DNA of 64,000 bases. It comes from [Mycobacterium] fortunisiensis (lineage in GTDB: Bacteria; Actinomycetota; Actinomycetes; Mycobacteriales; Mycobacteriaceae). Below the pieces are notes generated by a model, which saw only the letters and a program-made list of their open reading frames with translations, ran no database searches and had not been told where the DNA came from. The stretch is from NCBI RefSeq assembly GCF_019050325.1, contig NZ_VOMB01000023.1, positions 62,001-126,000 of the forward strand. Direction: 5' to 3'. Made by a program: the position numbers and the translations under genes. Positions within the stretch are counted from its first letter, which is position 1. Each line of letters starts with the position of its first letter. Below, piece after piece: positions 43,416-52,379 of this stretch.

Positions 43416-44663
43416 ATGCAGCTCGCAGCCCATCCCTGTTTCACCACCGGCGTCGCGTTCCTCGGAGCCGGCGCGATCGCCATGAGTCCGGTGGCACCGC
43501 CGATGCCGGACATTGCCGTGCCGGCGATCTCCTCGGCCCAGGTGAACCTCTCCGCAGCAACGGATCCGGTCGAGGCGTACCTGGGCTTGATCACCAACAC
43601 CTTCACCAACGTGACCGAGCGGATCGGCGACGAGATTGCCGATCCGGCTCCCATCCTGCGCCAGATCGTGACCAATCAGGTTGACAGCGCCGTCGGCGTC
43701 GGAACCGCGCTGACAGAAGCTGCCCAAAGCATCGGCCACGCACTCGACCCGTCGAACTCGACGGGCCTCACCGCGCGACTCCAGCAGGCGTTCGACCAAC
43801 TCCTGCAAGGCGACGTCAACAAGGCAGTGTCCACCGCCTGGGGCAGCTTTCTCATCACGGCGCTGGGCCTCTTCCCGGTGGTGACGGCAATCACCAACGC
43901 GATCGAACAGCCGGTGGGCAACCTCGACGCCGTGCTCAAGGACCCGAGCATCGTCCTGCTCCCGGCGGTCGGCGTGCTCGGCATCGTCTACGGCTCCCTC
44001 ACCGCCGCCGGCAACATCGGGCAGAACATCGTCGACGCGGTGAAGGCGGGCGACGCCCTCGCTGTCCTGAACGAGATGGTCGCCGCGCCCGCGGTGCTCG
44101 CCAACTCCGTGCTCAACGGCCCGGAGAACACCAGCGGGATCTTCGGGGCGGGCAGCGGTCTGGTGGATCTGATTCGCCAGACCCGCGAGACCATCACCAA
44201 GGACATCACTCCGCCGGCGGCTGCGTCGACCAATGCGGTGGTCGAGGCGGCGCCGAAGGCAACGGCCGCCATGGTGACGCTGGATGTCAGCCCGCAAGCG
44301 CCGACGCCGGCTTCAGCCAAGGCTGCGCCGGCCGCTCCCGCAGCTGAGGCGGCACCGGCTCCCGACGAAACCACCTCTGCGACAGCTGATTCCACAGTCG
44401 GCGAATCGTCGCCGGGCGTCGGCACTCCCGTGGTCAAGAAGAGCCTCAAGGCCGAGCCCGGAAAGATCGGGAACCTGTCCGGTTCGAAGCGGGCCGGCGC
44501 CGTCGCCCAACTCCGCGACGGCATCCAGGGATCGGTCGCCGGAGTCAGCGACGGTCTGACGAAGGCCGCTCACGGGCTCAGCGGCACGAGCACCCGTTCG
44601 CACCGGGCTGCGCACCCGGACAAGTCGTCGTCCTCGCGCGCAAGTTCACGTCACGCATCCTGA
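43416..44663 (+). CDS. Exported paralogous family protein P3
   Basis: The 415-residue protein has a signal-like start (MQLAAHPCFTTGVAFLGAGA, then a break MSPVAPPMPD). The signature DPAPILRQIVTN is at 76-87, and a second block (GDALAVLNEMVAAPAVLAN, then RQTRETITKDI) follows. The tail is disordered, with VVKKSLKAEPGKIGNLS and a Ser/Arg/His-rich end. It is closest to P5. A TTGAGGAG site precedes the ATG. It is convergent with lpqW. In H37Rv this side of mshB carries PE11 and PPE17. Function is unknown. Confidence 0.8.
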   Translation: MQLAAHPCFTTGVAFLGAGAIAMSPVAPPMPDIAVPAISSAQVNLSAATDPVEAYLGLITNTFTNVTERIGDEIADPAPILRQIVTNQVDSAVGVGTALTEAAQSIGHALDPSNSTGLTARLQQAFDQLLQGDVNKAVSTAWGSFLITALGLFPVVTAITNAIEQPVGNLDAVLKDPSIVLLPAVGVLGIVYGSLTAAGNIGQNIVDAVKAGDALAVLNEMVAAPAVLANSVLNGPENTSGIFGAGSGLVDLIRQTRETITKDITPPAAASTNAVVEAAPKATAAMVTLDVSPQAPTPASAKAAPAAPAAEAAPAPDETTSATADSTVGESSPGVGTPVVKKSLKAEPGKIGNLSGSKRAGAVAQLRDGIQGSVAGVSDGLTKAAHGLSGTSTRSHRAAHPDKSSSSRASSRHAS

Positions 44664-44671
44664 TCCGCCCG

Positions 44672-44699
44672 GTGGGCCTCCTCGTCTGAGGGGGCCCAC
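44672..44699. terminator. Stem-loop between P3 and lpqW
   Basis: GTGGGCCTCC and GGGGGCCCAC pair with one mismatch around an 8-base loop. It lies between convergent genes and may serve both. Confidence 0.6.
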
Positions 44700-44708
44700 T
44701 GCGTGGTG

Positions 44709-46577
44709 CTACCGGGTTTTCGTCCACCCGCCCGCGTCGCCGACGATGCCGACCGGCACGGCGCCCGTCAGGCTCACGTTCTGCACGCTCGGCCCGGCCG
44801 CCACGATGGTGGTGTCCTGCAGGATCGGCAGCACGGTCGACATGTTCCACAGTCGCGGTTCCACAGCCTGGATCACCTCGGCGATGTTCGCCGAACCATC
44901 CAGCGCCGCATCGATTTTCGGCTGGATACCGCGGTCGCAGATGCCGGTGATGTTGCTCGGCGCCTGCACCAAGGCGTCGGAATCCGGCGCGGGGGCCGGC
45001 TGTGTAGACGTGGGCGTGGTGGCCGGCGCCGGGGCGATCGTGGTGCTGGGCTTCGGTGACGACGACGGTGTCACGCCCGGAACCGTCGTGGAGACCGCCG
45101 TCGCCTCCAGCGCCCGGCAACCGTAACGGGACGCGAGGCTGGTGGCCAGGTCTCCCCCGGCCTGGTGCCAGCCGACGACGGCGTCGACGCGGTTGTTGGT
45201 CAGCGCATCGCCGTACAGCACAACGGGATCCAGCGCCAGCACCGAGGCGTCGATGCCGACGTTGCGCAGTTGATCGGCCGCGGTGTTGGCCACCGCCACC
45301 GAGGTGGGGTCGTTGGAGGCCACGCCCAACACCAACGACAACGTCACGCCGTCCTTGGTGATGCGTGGGCGGCCGTTGTCGGGTGCGGGCGCACCGCCTG
45401 GGGCCGGTGACACCTGGGCAGCCTCGACCTCATAGCCCGAGGCGCGCAACAGATCCAGGGCGGCCTCCCGTGACATCGCCGGCGGTGCGGTCGGCACGTA
45501 GCCGGGATCGGACGGGGAGCGCACCTGAGCCTGTGCCAGCGTCACCGTGTTGTCGTCGCCGGCGCCCACCGAGGCCAGCAGGTCGACATCGATCAAGCCC
45601 AGGATCGCCTTGCGCACTTGGGCTTCGGCCAAGTGCGGCCGCTGACCGCGCAGGGTCAATTGCATCACCCGCGGCGTGACGATGCGGGCGGTGCGGACAT
45701 CGGGGATCGCGCTCAGTTGCGCGAACGTTGCCGCGCCCCCGTGCACCTGGGCCACCTGGGTGTCGCCGTTGCGGATGGAGTCGGCGAGCGCGGCCGGCGC
45801 CCCGCCCCGTCTGAACAACACCTGATCGGGCTTTGCCGGCTGGCTCCAGTACCGGTCGTTGCGGGCCAGCAGGATCTCATCACGTTGCGGGTCAATGCTT
45901 TCCACCCGGAATTGGCCGCCGGTCACCGGCATCGCCCGGGCCAGCCCGGCCGCGAAACCCCCGGGAATGTCCTTGACGATGTGGGCCGGCACGATGTCGT
46001 TGAACAGCTCCCGCCAGGCCGGGTAGGGCTGCGAGAAGGTGACGACAGCCTGCTTGCCCCCTTCCACCGACTGCACACCGGTGATCAGGTCATAGCCGGC
46101 CGGATCGACAACGCCTGGCTGACTGACCATTTGGCGCCACAGATACCAGTAGTCGTCGGCGGCGATGGGTGCGTTGTCAGTCCACTGCGCCTCCGGGCGG
46201 ATCTTGTAGGTGACCGTGAACGGGTTCTGGCTGGTTACCTCGGCCGATTCGAGCAGAGTGGGGTCCAGCTCCCAGCGCGAGCCGGTCGCCGATTTCGGAT
46301 CGGGCACCGGCCGGAACGAACTCGGCAGTACCAGGGCGGCGATGGCCGCGTTCACCGGCGACTGGTCCGACAGCAGATGCGGGTTGAACCCCGGACCGAT
46401 CGAATCGATCGCCATGATGATCTGGGTCGCCTTCATCGGCGGCGGCGGTGTGGTTTCCGTCGTTTCGGTGCTCTGCGGCGCCGGCGGCGGGCTGACCGTA
46501 CAGCCACTGAACAAGAGCGCCGGCACCGAGATGAGCGCCCCGATCGTCAGGTGGGCGCGGCGGAGGGGTGTCGGCAC
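44709..46577 (-). CDS. lpqW: Lipoprotein LpqW, LM/LAM branch-point regulator
   Basis: The 622-residue protein is a periplasmic substrate-binding-fold lipoprotein (family 5, oligopeptide-binding-like). Its lipobox LLFSGC puts the lipidated cysteine at 26, followed by a Pro/Thr-rich linker. LpqW controls the balance between PI mannosides and lipomannan/lipoarabinomannan. TACCCT lies 7 bases upstream of the GTG, which suits a leaderless message. A Pro/Thr/Ser-rich insert near 510-545 interrupts the fold. Neighbouring order typA-lpqW-mshB matches M. tuberculosis apart from the inserted family genes. Confidence 0.9.
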   Translation of the reverse strand: MPTPLRRAHLTIGALISVPALLFSGCTVSPPPAPQSTETTETTPPPPMKATQIIMAIDSIGPGFNPHLLSDQSPVNAAIAALVLPSSFRPVPDPKSATGSRWELDPTLLESAEVTSQNPFTVTYKIRPEAQWTDNAPIAADDYWYLWRQMVSQPGVVDPAGYDLITGVQSVEGGKQAVVTFSQPYPAWRELFNDIVPAHIVKDIPGGFAAGLARAMPVTGGQFRVESIDPQRDEILLARNDRYWSQPAKPDQVLFRRGGAPAALADSIRNGDTQVAQVHGGAATFAQLSAIPDVRTARIVTPRVMQLTLRGQRPHLAEAQVRKAILGLIDVDLLASVGAGDDNTVTLAQAQVRSPSDPGYVPTAPPAMSREAALDLLRASGYEVEAAQVSPAPGGAPAPDNGRPRITKDGVTLSLVLGVASNDPTSVAVANTAADQLRNVGIDASVLALDPVVLYGDALTNNRVDAVVGWHQAGGDLATSLASRYGCRALEATAVSTTVPGVTPSSSPKPSTTIAPAPATTPTSTQPAPAPDSDALVQAPSNITGICDRGIQPKIDAALDGSANIAEVIQAVEPRLWNMSTVLPILQDTTIVAAGPSVQNVSLTGAVPVGIVGDAGGWTKTR

Positions 46578-46874
46578 GCTACTCAGGGTATCGACCGGCC
46601 TCCCGCGCTGCCGCCGCGCACCTGCACTGCACGGAAGGCGTGTCGACGAGTATCAACGGTGACATAATAGATCCAAATATTTCAAGTCGCAAATACTTCG
46701 CGAGCTCCTCATATAACCTAACTGACCTGCTGCTATGACTAGCTCCCCTACTCCACTAGGCGACGTCGTAGCGAATATTGTCGTTCTTTGCATACATCTC
46801 AGGGTGTTCTCAGATAACCTCTGCGCCGTCGGCCGGAGTGACCGACACCACACCTCACTCAAAGGGAGACTCCG
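46578..46874. other. AT-rich divergent region between lpqW and P4
   Basis: About 300 bases without a gene. The middle (46665-46800) is strongly AT-rich. It contains the leaderless lpqW promoter on one strand and the shared promoter block of P4 on the other. Confidence 0.55.
46803..46823 (+). promoter_or_regulatory. Shared promoter block of P4 (most diverged copy)
   Basis: The block reads GGTGTTCTCAGATAACCT then CTG; TAACCT (46815-46820) is the -10 candidate. CTGCGCCG follows, as in P2. Confidence 0.55.
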
Positions 46875-48125
46875 TTGCGACAAGCACTACGGCCCTACGT
46901 CACCGCCGGCCTCGCGATCGCGGGCGCCGGCATCATCGCCGTGGGCCCGATCTCCATACCAGACACCGGCACACACTCGGTCGAGTTCTCGTCGGTGCAC
47001 CTCGCCGCCGCCGAACTTCCCGGGGCACTGCAACCTCTCGACGACAGCCAAACCGCCGCCGAGGCCTATCAGCAATTGATCGTCCTGACGGGCGCATTCC
47101 TCTCCGCCGCCCTGGTACCCGTGGTCGAAAACCCGGCACCGATTCTGAGTCAGTTACTGGCCAACCAGTTCGAATATCTGAACTACCTTGCAGTGGGCGT
47201 TGCGTATGGGGCAGGCAACGGCGTGCTGGCCCTGGGAGAACTGCCCGGCGTCCTGATAAATGCAGCCGCGCAGATGGGCACCGGCGATGCCGAGGCCGCG
47301 ATCCAGACGCTGTGGACCTTCGTCGAACACACCGCACTGCAGGTTGTCAGCCCATTCATGCAGTCGCTGACGATCCCCGGCATGATCGCCCAGAACATCG
47401 CCAATGTCGTCACCGCACTCCCGATGATGGCTCTCGACTTGGGCCTCAACGCGTTTGAAACGATCAGCAACACGATGCGGACCACGGCGACGGCCGTCCA
47501 GGACGTCATCGAGGCGGCAGCCGCCGGCGATCCGCTGGCAGCAGCCGACGCGATCGTCTCGGCACCCGCCCACATTGCGACCGCCCTTCTCGTCGGTGAC
47601 ATCGCAGATGGAGGCGAAACCGTTGGCTTGATCAACGGGCTGCTCACGAGCTTCGTGCAGGCCCGCGAGACGATCGCCGAAGCGCTCGGAGCGCCGCCCC
47701 GAGAAACCTCAGAGGCCGCGGCGGCCCGGCCCACAACGGCCGCGGCGACGGGCGAGGTCGCCGGCGATGCCGATGACGCCGCAACGGACACCGCGTCTGC
47801 CGAGACGACACCGGCGGGGACATCATCTGACACCACCGCCGACGAGGCAGCCCTGCCGGCCGAACCGGAGACCACCACGAACTCCGAATCGGATGCAGGA
47901 CCGCGGACAGCCCCACTGGTCCGAAACAGCGCGAAAGCGGTGCCCGGCAAGACCGGCCTGTCCACCGAGCCCGCCGGCCAAACGCCGGTGCCGTCGTCGC
48001 TCAGCACGGGCTCCTCGGCGACCGGCACCCCCGGGGCGGACGCCGAGAAAGCATCCAACGGGACCCACAAGCCCGGTACCCGCGGCCGGCACGACAAGAG
48101 GGCGTCAGCACACTCCAGCGACTGA
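46875..48125 (+). CDS. Exported paralogous family protein P4
   Basis: The 416-residue protein has a TTG start with AAAGGGAG 6 bases upstream. The signal-like N-terminus is LRPYVTAGLAIAGAGIIAVGP, the signature NPAPILSQLLAN is at 86-97, and the second block is GDPLAAADAIVSAPAHIATALL...QARETIAEAL. The tail is acidic, then Thr/Ser/Lys-rich, with LVRNSAKAVPGKTGLS matching the P3 and P5 tails. It is the most diverged of the four. It is divergent from lpqW and has no counterpart in M. tuberculosis at this place. Confidence 0.8.
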   Translation: MRQALRPYVTAGLAIAGAGIIAVGPISIPDTGTHSVEFSSVHLAAAELPGALQPLDDSQTAAEAYQQLIVLTGAFLSAALVPVVENPAPILSQLLANQFEYLNYLAVGVAYGAGNGVLALGELPGVLINAAAQMGTGDAEAAIQTLWTFVEHTALQVVSPFMQSLTIPGMIAQNIANVVTALPMMALDLGLNAFETISNTMRTTATAVQDVIEAAAAGDPLAAADAIVSAPAHIATALLVGDIADGGETVGLINGLLTSFVQARETIAEALGAPPRETSEAAAARPTTAAATGEVAGDADDAATDTASAETTPAGTSSDTTADEAALPAEPETTTNSESDAGPRTAPLVRNSAKAVPGKTGLSTEPAGQTPVPSSLSTGSSATGTPGADAEKASNGTHKPGTRGRHDKRASAHSSD

Positions 48126-48137
48126 ACCGTGTGGTCA

Positions 48138-48174
48138 GGCCGCCGCTCTCAGGCAATGCTCAGGAGCGGCGGCC
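48138..48174 (+). terminator. Stem-loop after P4
   Basis: GGCCGCCGCTC and GAGCGGCGGCC are perfect 11-base arms around a 15-base loop, starting 12 bases after the stop. Confidence 0.75.
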
Positions 48175-48635
48175 GAAACCACCTACCAGAGGCGAACTGG
48201 CGACACGGAAGAAGGTGGCGGACCCTGACATTTCATTGCCCATCGACCCGTGACGCAAAGATCGGGACGCCACGCCGGCGCGGTCCCGGAGTCCGTGGAC
48301 GCCGGGCCGCCATGACCCCCCGTCGGACAATCATCTGTGCGTCGTCAGCACATTGGGCATTAAGCCAGCAATTGTAAAGGCTGGTACGTATGTCGATATT
48401 GACCTTCGTTTCCCGTCGAAGGGCTCAGCATCAGCGAACTCGAACACCCGAGCGTCCATTTCTGGCAAGACCTGACCATTCAATGCAACCGAAACCAGCC
48501 AACACTCCGAGCCCATCCATCCCGGGCCGGCAAAAACGTCAGAAAATTGCCCTACCAGCTAGTTTCCACCGATAACCGCCTGCTTAGCGGGCGGGCCAGT
48601 AATGAATTCAGCTTCTCCGAATTACCGGAATTATT
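48175..48635. other. Non-coding region between P4 and P5
   Basis: About 460 bases hold no convincing gene on either strand. Composition is less GC-rich than the coding DNA around it, most clearly from 48350 onward. Confidence 0.5.
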
Positions 48636-48658
48636 AACTTACCCTCAGGTAGCTTCTG
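48636..48658 (+). promoter_or_regulatory. Shared promoter block of P5
   Basis: The block reads AACTTACCCTCAGGTAGCTT then CTG; TAGCTT (48650-48655) is the -10 candidate, 42 bases before the ATG. Confidence 0.7.
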
Positions 48659-48697
48659 ACCCGCCGGGGGATTTCGGTTGACACTGAAGGAGATGCC

Positions 48698-49900
48698 ATG
48701 AAAATCGCAGCCCGTCCATATTTCACCGGAAGTGTCGCGCTCATCGGGGCCGGTGCCATCGCCATGAATCCCGTCGCCCCACCGATGCCGGATGTGACCG
48801 TGCCCGCCGTCCACTCCTATGTCACGGAGCTGACCGCGAGCGTCAACCCCATCGATGCCTATCTCCAGATCGTCACCAACACCTTGAACAACGTCGGGAC
48901 GCTCATCGGCGACGAACTCGCCGACCCCGCGCCCATCCTGCGGGCGATCATCACCAACCAGCTCAACACCGCGCAGGGCCTCGCCAACGGGCTGGGCGAG
49001 GCGGCGACGTCATTGGTCAACCAGTTCAACCCGGGCAACCCCGACGGAACTCCGGCGCAACTGCAGGCGGCGCTCGCCCAACTGGCCGAAGGCAACATCG
49101 ACGGTGCGGTCGCCACCGCCTGGTCCGCGCTGCTCACCCCGGTGCTCTCGGCGTTCCCGCTGATCCTCCCGGCGATCAACGTCATCAAGCAGCCCATGCA
49201 GAACATGCTCACCCTGCTGAACGACCCCTTGGTGCTGCTGACCCCGGCCCTCGGGATCATCAACGTCGGCTACACGACGGTGACCGCCGCCGGACACGTC
49301 GGCCAAGAACTTTTCGATTCCCTACAGGCCGGCGACACGGCCCGTTTCGTCAACGCTCTCGTCACCGCGCCCGCCGTCATCACCGATACCTTCCTCAACG
49401 GCGACGGGAGCACGGGCGGCGTCTTCGGTCCCAGCCTCGGCCTGTTCTCCACGTTGCGCATGGCCCGCGAGGCGATCGCCACCGCACTCACCCCAACGAC
49501 GACACCGGATCCGGAAGCCGTCACCGCGACGGTGACCTCCTCGGCCCCGTCGGCCAGGACCGTGACGCTGAACGTCGCACCTGCCGAAACACCGGACACC
49601 ACAACAGCTTCCACGGACACCGCGGACGATGCGGGTGCGGTGGCTCAGGAAGCGACCGACCCCGACGCTGTCGCTAATGCCGACGACGACGCCGATGCCG
49701 GGAAGCAGGTGAAGTCCAACGTCGTCACCAAGAGCCTGGTGGCCACCCCCGGTGAGACCGGAGACCTCGCCAAGGCCGAAAAGCCCAAGGCCACCACACA
49801 AGTCAGCACCAAGATCCGAGCCACCGCGAAGAGCGCCGACGGCGTCAAGAAGAGCGGACCCGACAAGACCCGCAGCCACCGCGCGCGGCACGGGCGGTAA
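48698..49900 (+). CDS. Exported paralogous family protein P5
   Basis: The 400-residue protein starts MKIAARPYFTGSVALIGAGA, then MNPVAPPMPD. The signature DPAPILRAIITN is at 76-87; the second block is GDTARFVNALVTAPAVITD...MAREAIATAL. The tail carries VVTKSLVATPGETGDLA and a basic end (KKSGPDKTRSHRARHGR). It is clearly the sister of P3. GAAGGAG precedes the ATG. It is convergent with typA, 18 bases between stops. No catalytic motif is seen; an envelope or secreted role is inferred. Confidence 0.8.
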   Translation: MKIAARPYFTGSVALIGAGAIAMNPVAPPMPDVTVPAVHSYVTELTASVNPIDAYLQIVTNTLNNVGTLIGDELADPAPILRAIITNQLNTAQGLANGLGEAATSLVNQFNPGNPDGTPAQLQAALAQLAEGNIDGAVATAWSALLTPVLSAFPLILPAINVIKQPMQNMLTLLNDPLVLLTPALGIINVGYTTVTAAGHVGQELFDSLQAGDTARFVNALVTAPAVITDTFLNGDGSTGGVFGPSLGLFSTLRMAREAIATALTPTTTPDPEAVTATVTSSAPSARTVTLNVAPAETPDTTTASTDTADDAGAVAQEATDPDAVANADDDADAGKQVKSNVVTKSLVATPGETGDLAKAEKPKATTQVSTKIRATAKSADGVKKSGPDKTRSHRARHGR

Positions 49901-49918
49901 CGGCCAGGGCGCTGAAAG

Positions 49919-51820
49919 CTAGCCGCGGGCCTTGGCCCGAGCCTTCGCCCGGGCCCGCAGGCTGGCGGTCAGCTCCACCTTGCGCACCCGGACCACCTCG
50001 GGGGTCACCTCCACGCACTCGTCCTCCGCGCAGAACTCCATGGCCTGCTCCAGGCCGAGGTCCAGCGGCCGCGCCAGGGTTTCCATGACGTCGGCGGTGG
50101 ACGACCGCATGTTCGTCAGCTTCTTCTCGCGGGTGATGTTGATGTCGAGATCCTCGGCGCGCGGGTTGATCCCGACGACCTGGCCCTCGTAGGTGTCCTC
50201 GCCCGGCTCGACGAAGAACTGCCCGCGGTCGGCCAGCTGGATCATCGCGAACGGGGTGATCGAGCCGGACCGGTCACTCACCAGCGAGCCGGTGTGGCGG
50301 GCCCGGATCTCCCCGGCCCAGGGCCGGTAGCCGTCGAACACCGCGTTGGCGATACCGGTGCCGCGGGTCAGGGTGAGGAAGTCGGTGCGGAAGCCGATCA
50401 GCCCGCGGCTGGGCACGATGAAGTCCATCCGCACCCACCCGGCGGCGTGGTTGGTCATCTCCTCCATGCGGCCCTTGCGCGCGGCCATCAGCTGGGTGAT
50501 GGCGCCGACGAACTCTTCGGGGCAGTCGATGGTCAGCGCCTCGAACGGCTCGTGCAGCTTGCCGTCGATGTTCTTGGTGACCACCTGCGGCTTGCCGACG
50601 GTCAGCTCGAAACCTTCCCGCCGCATCTGCTCGACCAGCACGGCCAGCGCCAGCTCACCACGGCCCTGGACCTCCCAGGCGTCGGGCCGGCCGATGTCGA
50701 CGATCCGCACCGACACGTTGCCGACGAGTTCGGCGTCGAGGCGGTTCTTCACCATGCGGGCGGTCAGCTTGTGCCCGGACACCTTGCCGGCCAGCGGCGA
50801 GGTGTTGGTGCCGATGGTGACCGAGATGGCGGGCTCGTCGACGGTGATGCGCGGCAGCGCGTGTGCGTGGTCGGGGTCGGCGAGGGTGTCACCGATCATG
50901 ATCTCGGGGATGCCCGCGACGGCGACGATATCGCCGGCGACGGCCTCCTCGGTCGGGTTGCGGTCCACACCCTCGGTGGCCAGCAGCTCGGTGATCTTGG
51001 CGTTGGTGATCACCGGCGCGCCGTCGACCTCACGCATCCAGGCGACCTGCTGGCCCTTGCGCAGCCGGCCGTTGTAGATGCGGATCAGCGCGAGGCGGCC
51101 CAGGAAGGCCGAGGCGTCGAGGTTGGTGACGAGCGCCTGCAGCGGCGCCTCCGGATCACCCGTGGGCGGCGGGATGTGCTCCATCAACACGTCGAACAGC
51201 GGGTCGAGGTTCTCGCCGTCGGGGTTCTCGCCATTGGCGGGCTGGGTGGTGGAGGCGATGCCGGCCCGACCCGATGCGTACAGCGTCGGCAGGTCCAGCG
51301 CCTTCTCGGCGGCGGCCTGGGCCTCGTCGTCGAGGTCGGAGGCGACGTCGAGCAGCAGGTCGTGGCTTTCCTCGACCACCTCGGCGATCCGCGCGTCGGG
51401 CCGGTCGGTCTTGTTGACCACCAGGATCACCGGAAGGTGCGCGGCCAGCGCCTTGCGCAGCACGAACCGGGTCTGCGGCAGCGGGCCTTCGGAGGCGTCG
51501 ACCAGCAGCACCACGCCGTCGACCATGGACAGGCCACGCTCCACCTCACCACCGAAATCGGCGTGCCCGGGAGTGTCGATGACGTTGATCACCGTCATGG
51601 TGCCGTCCGGGTGATGCCGGTGCACCGCGGTGTTTTTTGCCAGGATGGTGATGCCTTTTTCCTTCTCCAGGTCACCGGAGTCCATCAGGCGTTCGACCGC
51701 GTCGTCGCCGCGGTGCGTCAAGGCACCGGACTGTCGCAGCATCGCATCGACTAGGGTCGTCTTGCCGTGGTCGACGTGGGCGACGATGGCGACGTTGCGA
51801 AAGCTCGGGCGTGAATCCAC
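49919..51820 (-). CDS. typA: TypA/BipA ribosome-associated GTPase
   Basis: The 633-residue translational GTPase has the G1 motif AHVDHGKTTL, G2 region EKGITILAKNT, G3 DTPGHADF, and G4 NKTDRPDAR. EF-G-like domains III and V and the BipA C-terminal domain follow, then a basic tail (RARAKARAKARG). TypA acts in ribosome assembly and stress responses. The GTG at VDSRPSFRNVAIVAHV was chosen over an upstream ATG that adds 11 unrelated residues. It corresponds to Rv1165. Confidence 0.93.
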   Translation of the reverse strand: MDSRPSFRNVAIVAHVDHGKTTLVDAMLRQSGALTHRGDDAVERLMDSGDLEKEKGITILAKNTAVHRHHPDGTMTVINVIDTPGHADFGGEVERGLSMVDGVVLLVDASEGPLPQTRFVLRKALAAHLPVILVVNKTDRPDARIAEVVEESHDLLLDVASDLDDEAQAAAEKALDLPTLYASGRAGIASTTQPANGENPDGENLDPLFDVLMEHIPPPTGDPEAPLQALVTNLDASAFLGRLALIRIYNGRLRKGQQVAWMREVDGAPVITNAKITELLATEGVDRNPTEEAVAGDIVAVAGIPEIMIGDTLADPDHAHALPRITVDEPAISVTIGTNTSPLAGKVSGHKLTARMVKNRLDAELVGNVSVRIVDIGRPDAWEVQGRGELALAVLVEQMRREGFELTVGKPQVVTKNIDGKLHEPFEALTIDCPEEFVGAITQLMAARKGRMEEMTNHAAGWVRMDFIVPSRGLIGFRTDFLTLTRGTGIANAVFDGYRPWAGEIRARHTGSLVSDRSGSITPFAMIQLADRGQFFVEPGEDTYEGQVVGINPRAEDLDINITREKKLTNMRSSTADVMETLARPLDLGLEQAMEFCAEDECVEVTPEVVRVRKVELTASLRARAKARAKARG

Positions 51821-51876
51821 CCGGCTATTCTCGCAGGCACGTCGGTCGATCACGAAAACGAGAGAGCCCCGTCACG

Positions 51877-52044
51877 TTGAAGCCTGCAAAGATCGCCGGC
51901 CTGAAGCCCAAGAAGAAGTGCTGTCGCAGCAAGCCGCGGTGCAAGCGCTGCCCGCTGGTTTTGCACAAGGTCCGCAAGGCCGAACTCAACGGATTGCGCG
52001 GCAAGGAACTGGCCAAGGTGTTCAAACGGGCGCGGAAAGCCTAG
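51877..52044 (+). CDS. Small basic cysteine-cluster protein
   Basis: The 55-residue protein starts at TTG (LKPAKIAGLKPKKK). It has four cysteines in CCRSKPRCKRC, very likely a metal site, and is strongly basic throughout (KVFKRARKA end), suggesting nucleic-acid or ribosome binding. GAGAGAG lies about 9 bases upstream. It is divergent from typA. Function is unknown. Confidence 0.65.
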   Translation: MKPAKIAGLKPKKKCCRSKPRCKRCPLVLHKVRKAELNGLRGKELAKVFKRARKA

Positions 52045-52106
52045 CGATCGCGAGTACCGTTTCAGGTATCCGTCACGTTGTGATGGGCGTGCTTGGAGGT
52101 GCCAAT

Positions 52107-52373
52107 ATGACGGTTTACGAAGCGCTCACAGTCGCCTTGATCATGGTGCTCGCCGCAGGGACCACGGTGGCGATCTACGTGGGGATGGCCAACTGGATCG
52201 GTGCCTGCTACATGGTCCGGTGCAGTGAATGCCACCACCTCACCTTCGCCTCGGCGAACCGCCCGCAGGCTTCCTGCGCGCACTGCCGCCACCCGATGCT
52301 GCTGCATCCGCTGTATGCGACGCAGCATCCGGACCACGCGGTGCGAGTGGTCGACGATCGGTTGCGGTACTGA
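52107..52373 (+). CDS. Small membrane protein with a zinc ribbon
   Basis: The 88-residue protein has one N-terminal membrane helix (VALIMVLAAGTTVAIYVGMANWIG) and a cytoplasmic CSECHH...CAHCRHP pair of CxxC motifs. GGAGG lies 7 bases upstream of the chosen ATG; an in-frame ATG eight codons earlier is less well placed. It is 62 bases downstream of the cysteine-cluster gene on the same strand and convergent with the sugar-dehydrogenase-like gene. Function is unknown. Confidence 0.75.
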   Translation: MTVYEALTVALIMVLAAGTTVAIYVGMANWIGACYMVRCSECHHLTFASANRPQASCAHCRHPMLLHPLYATQHPDHAVRVVDDRLRY

Positions 52374-52379
52374 AGGTCC

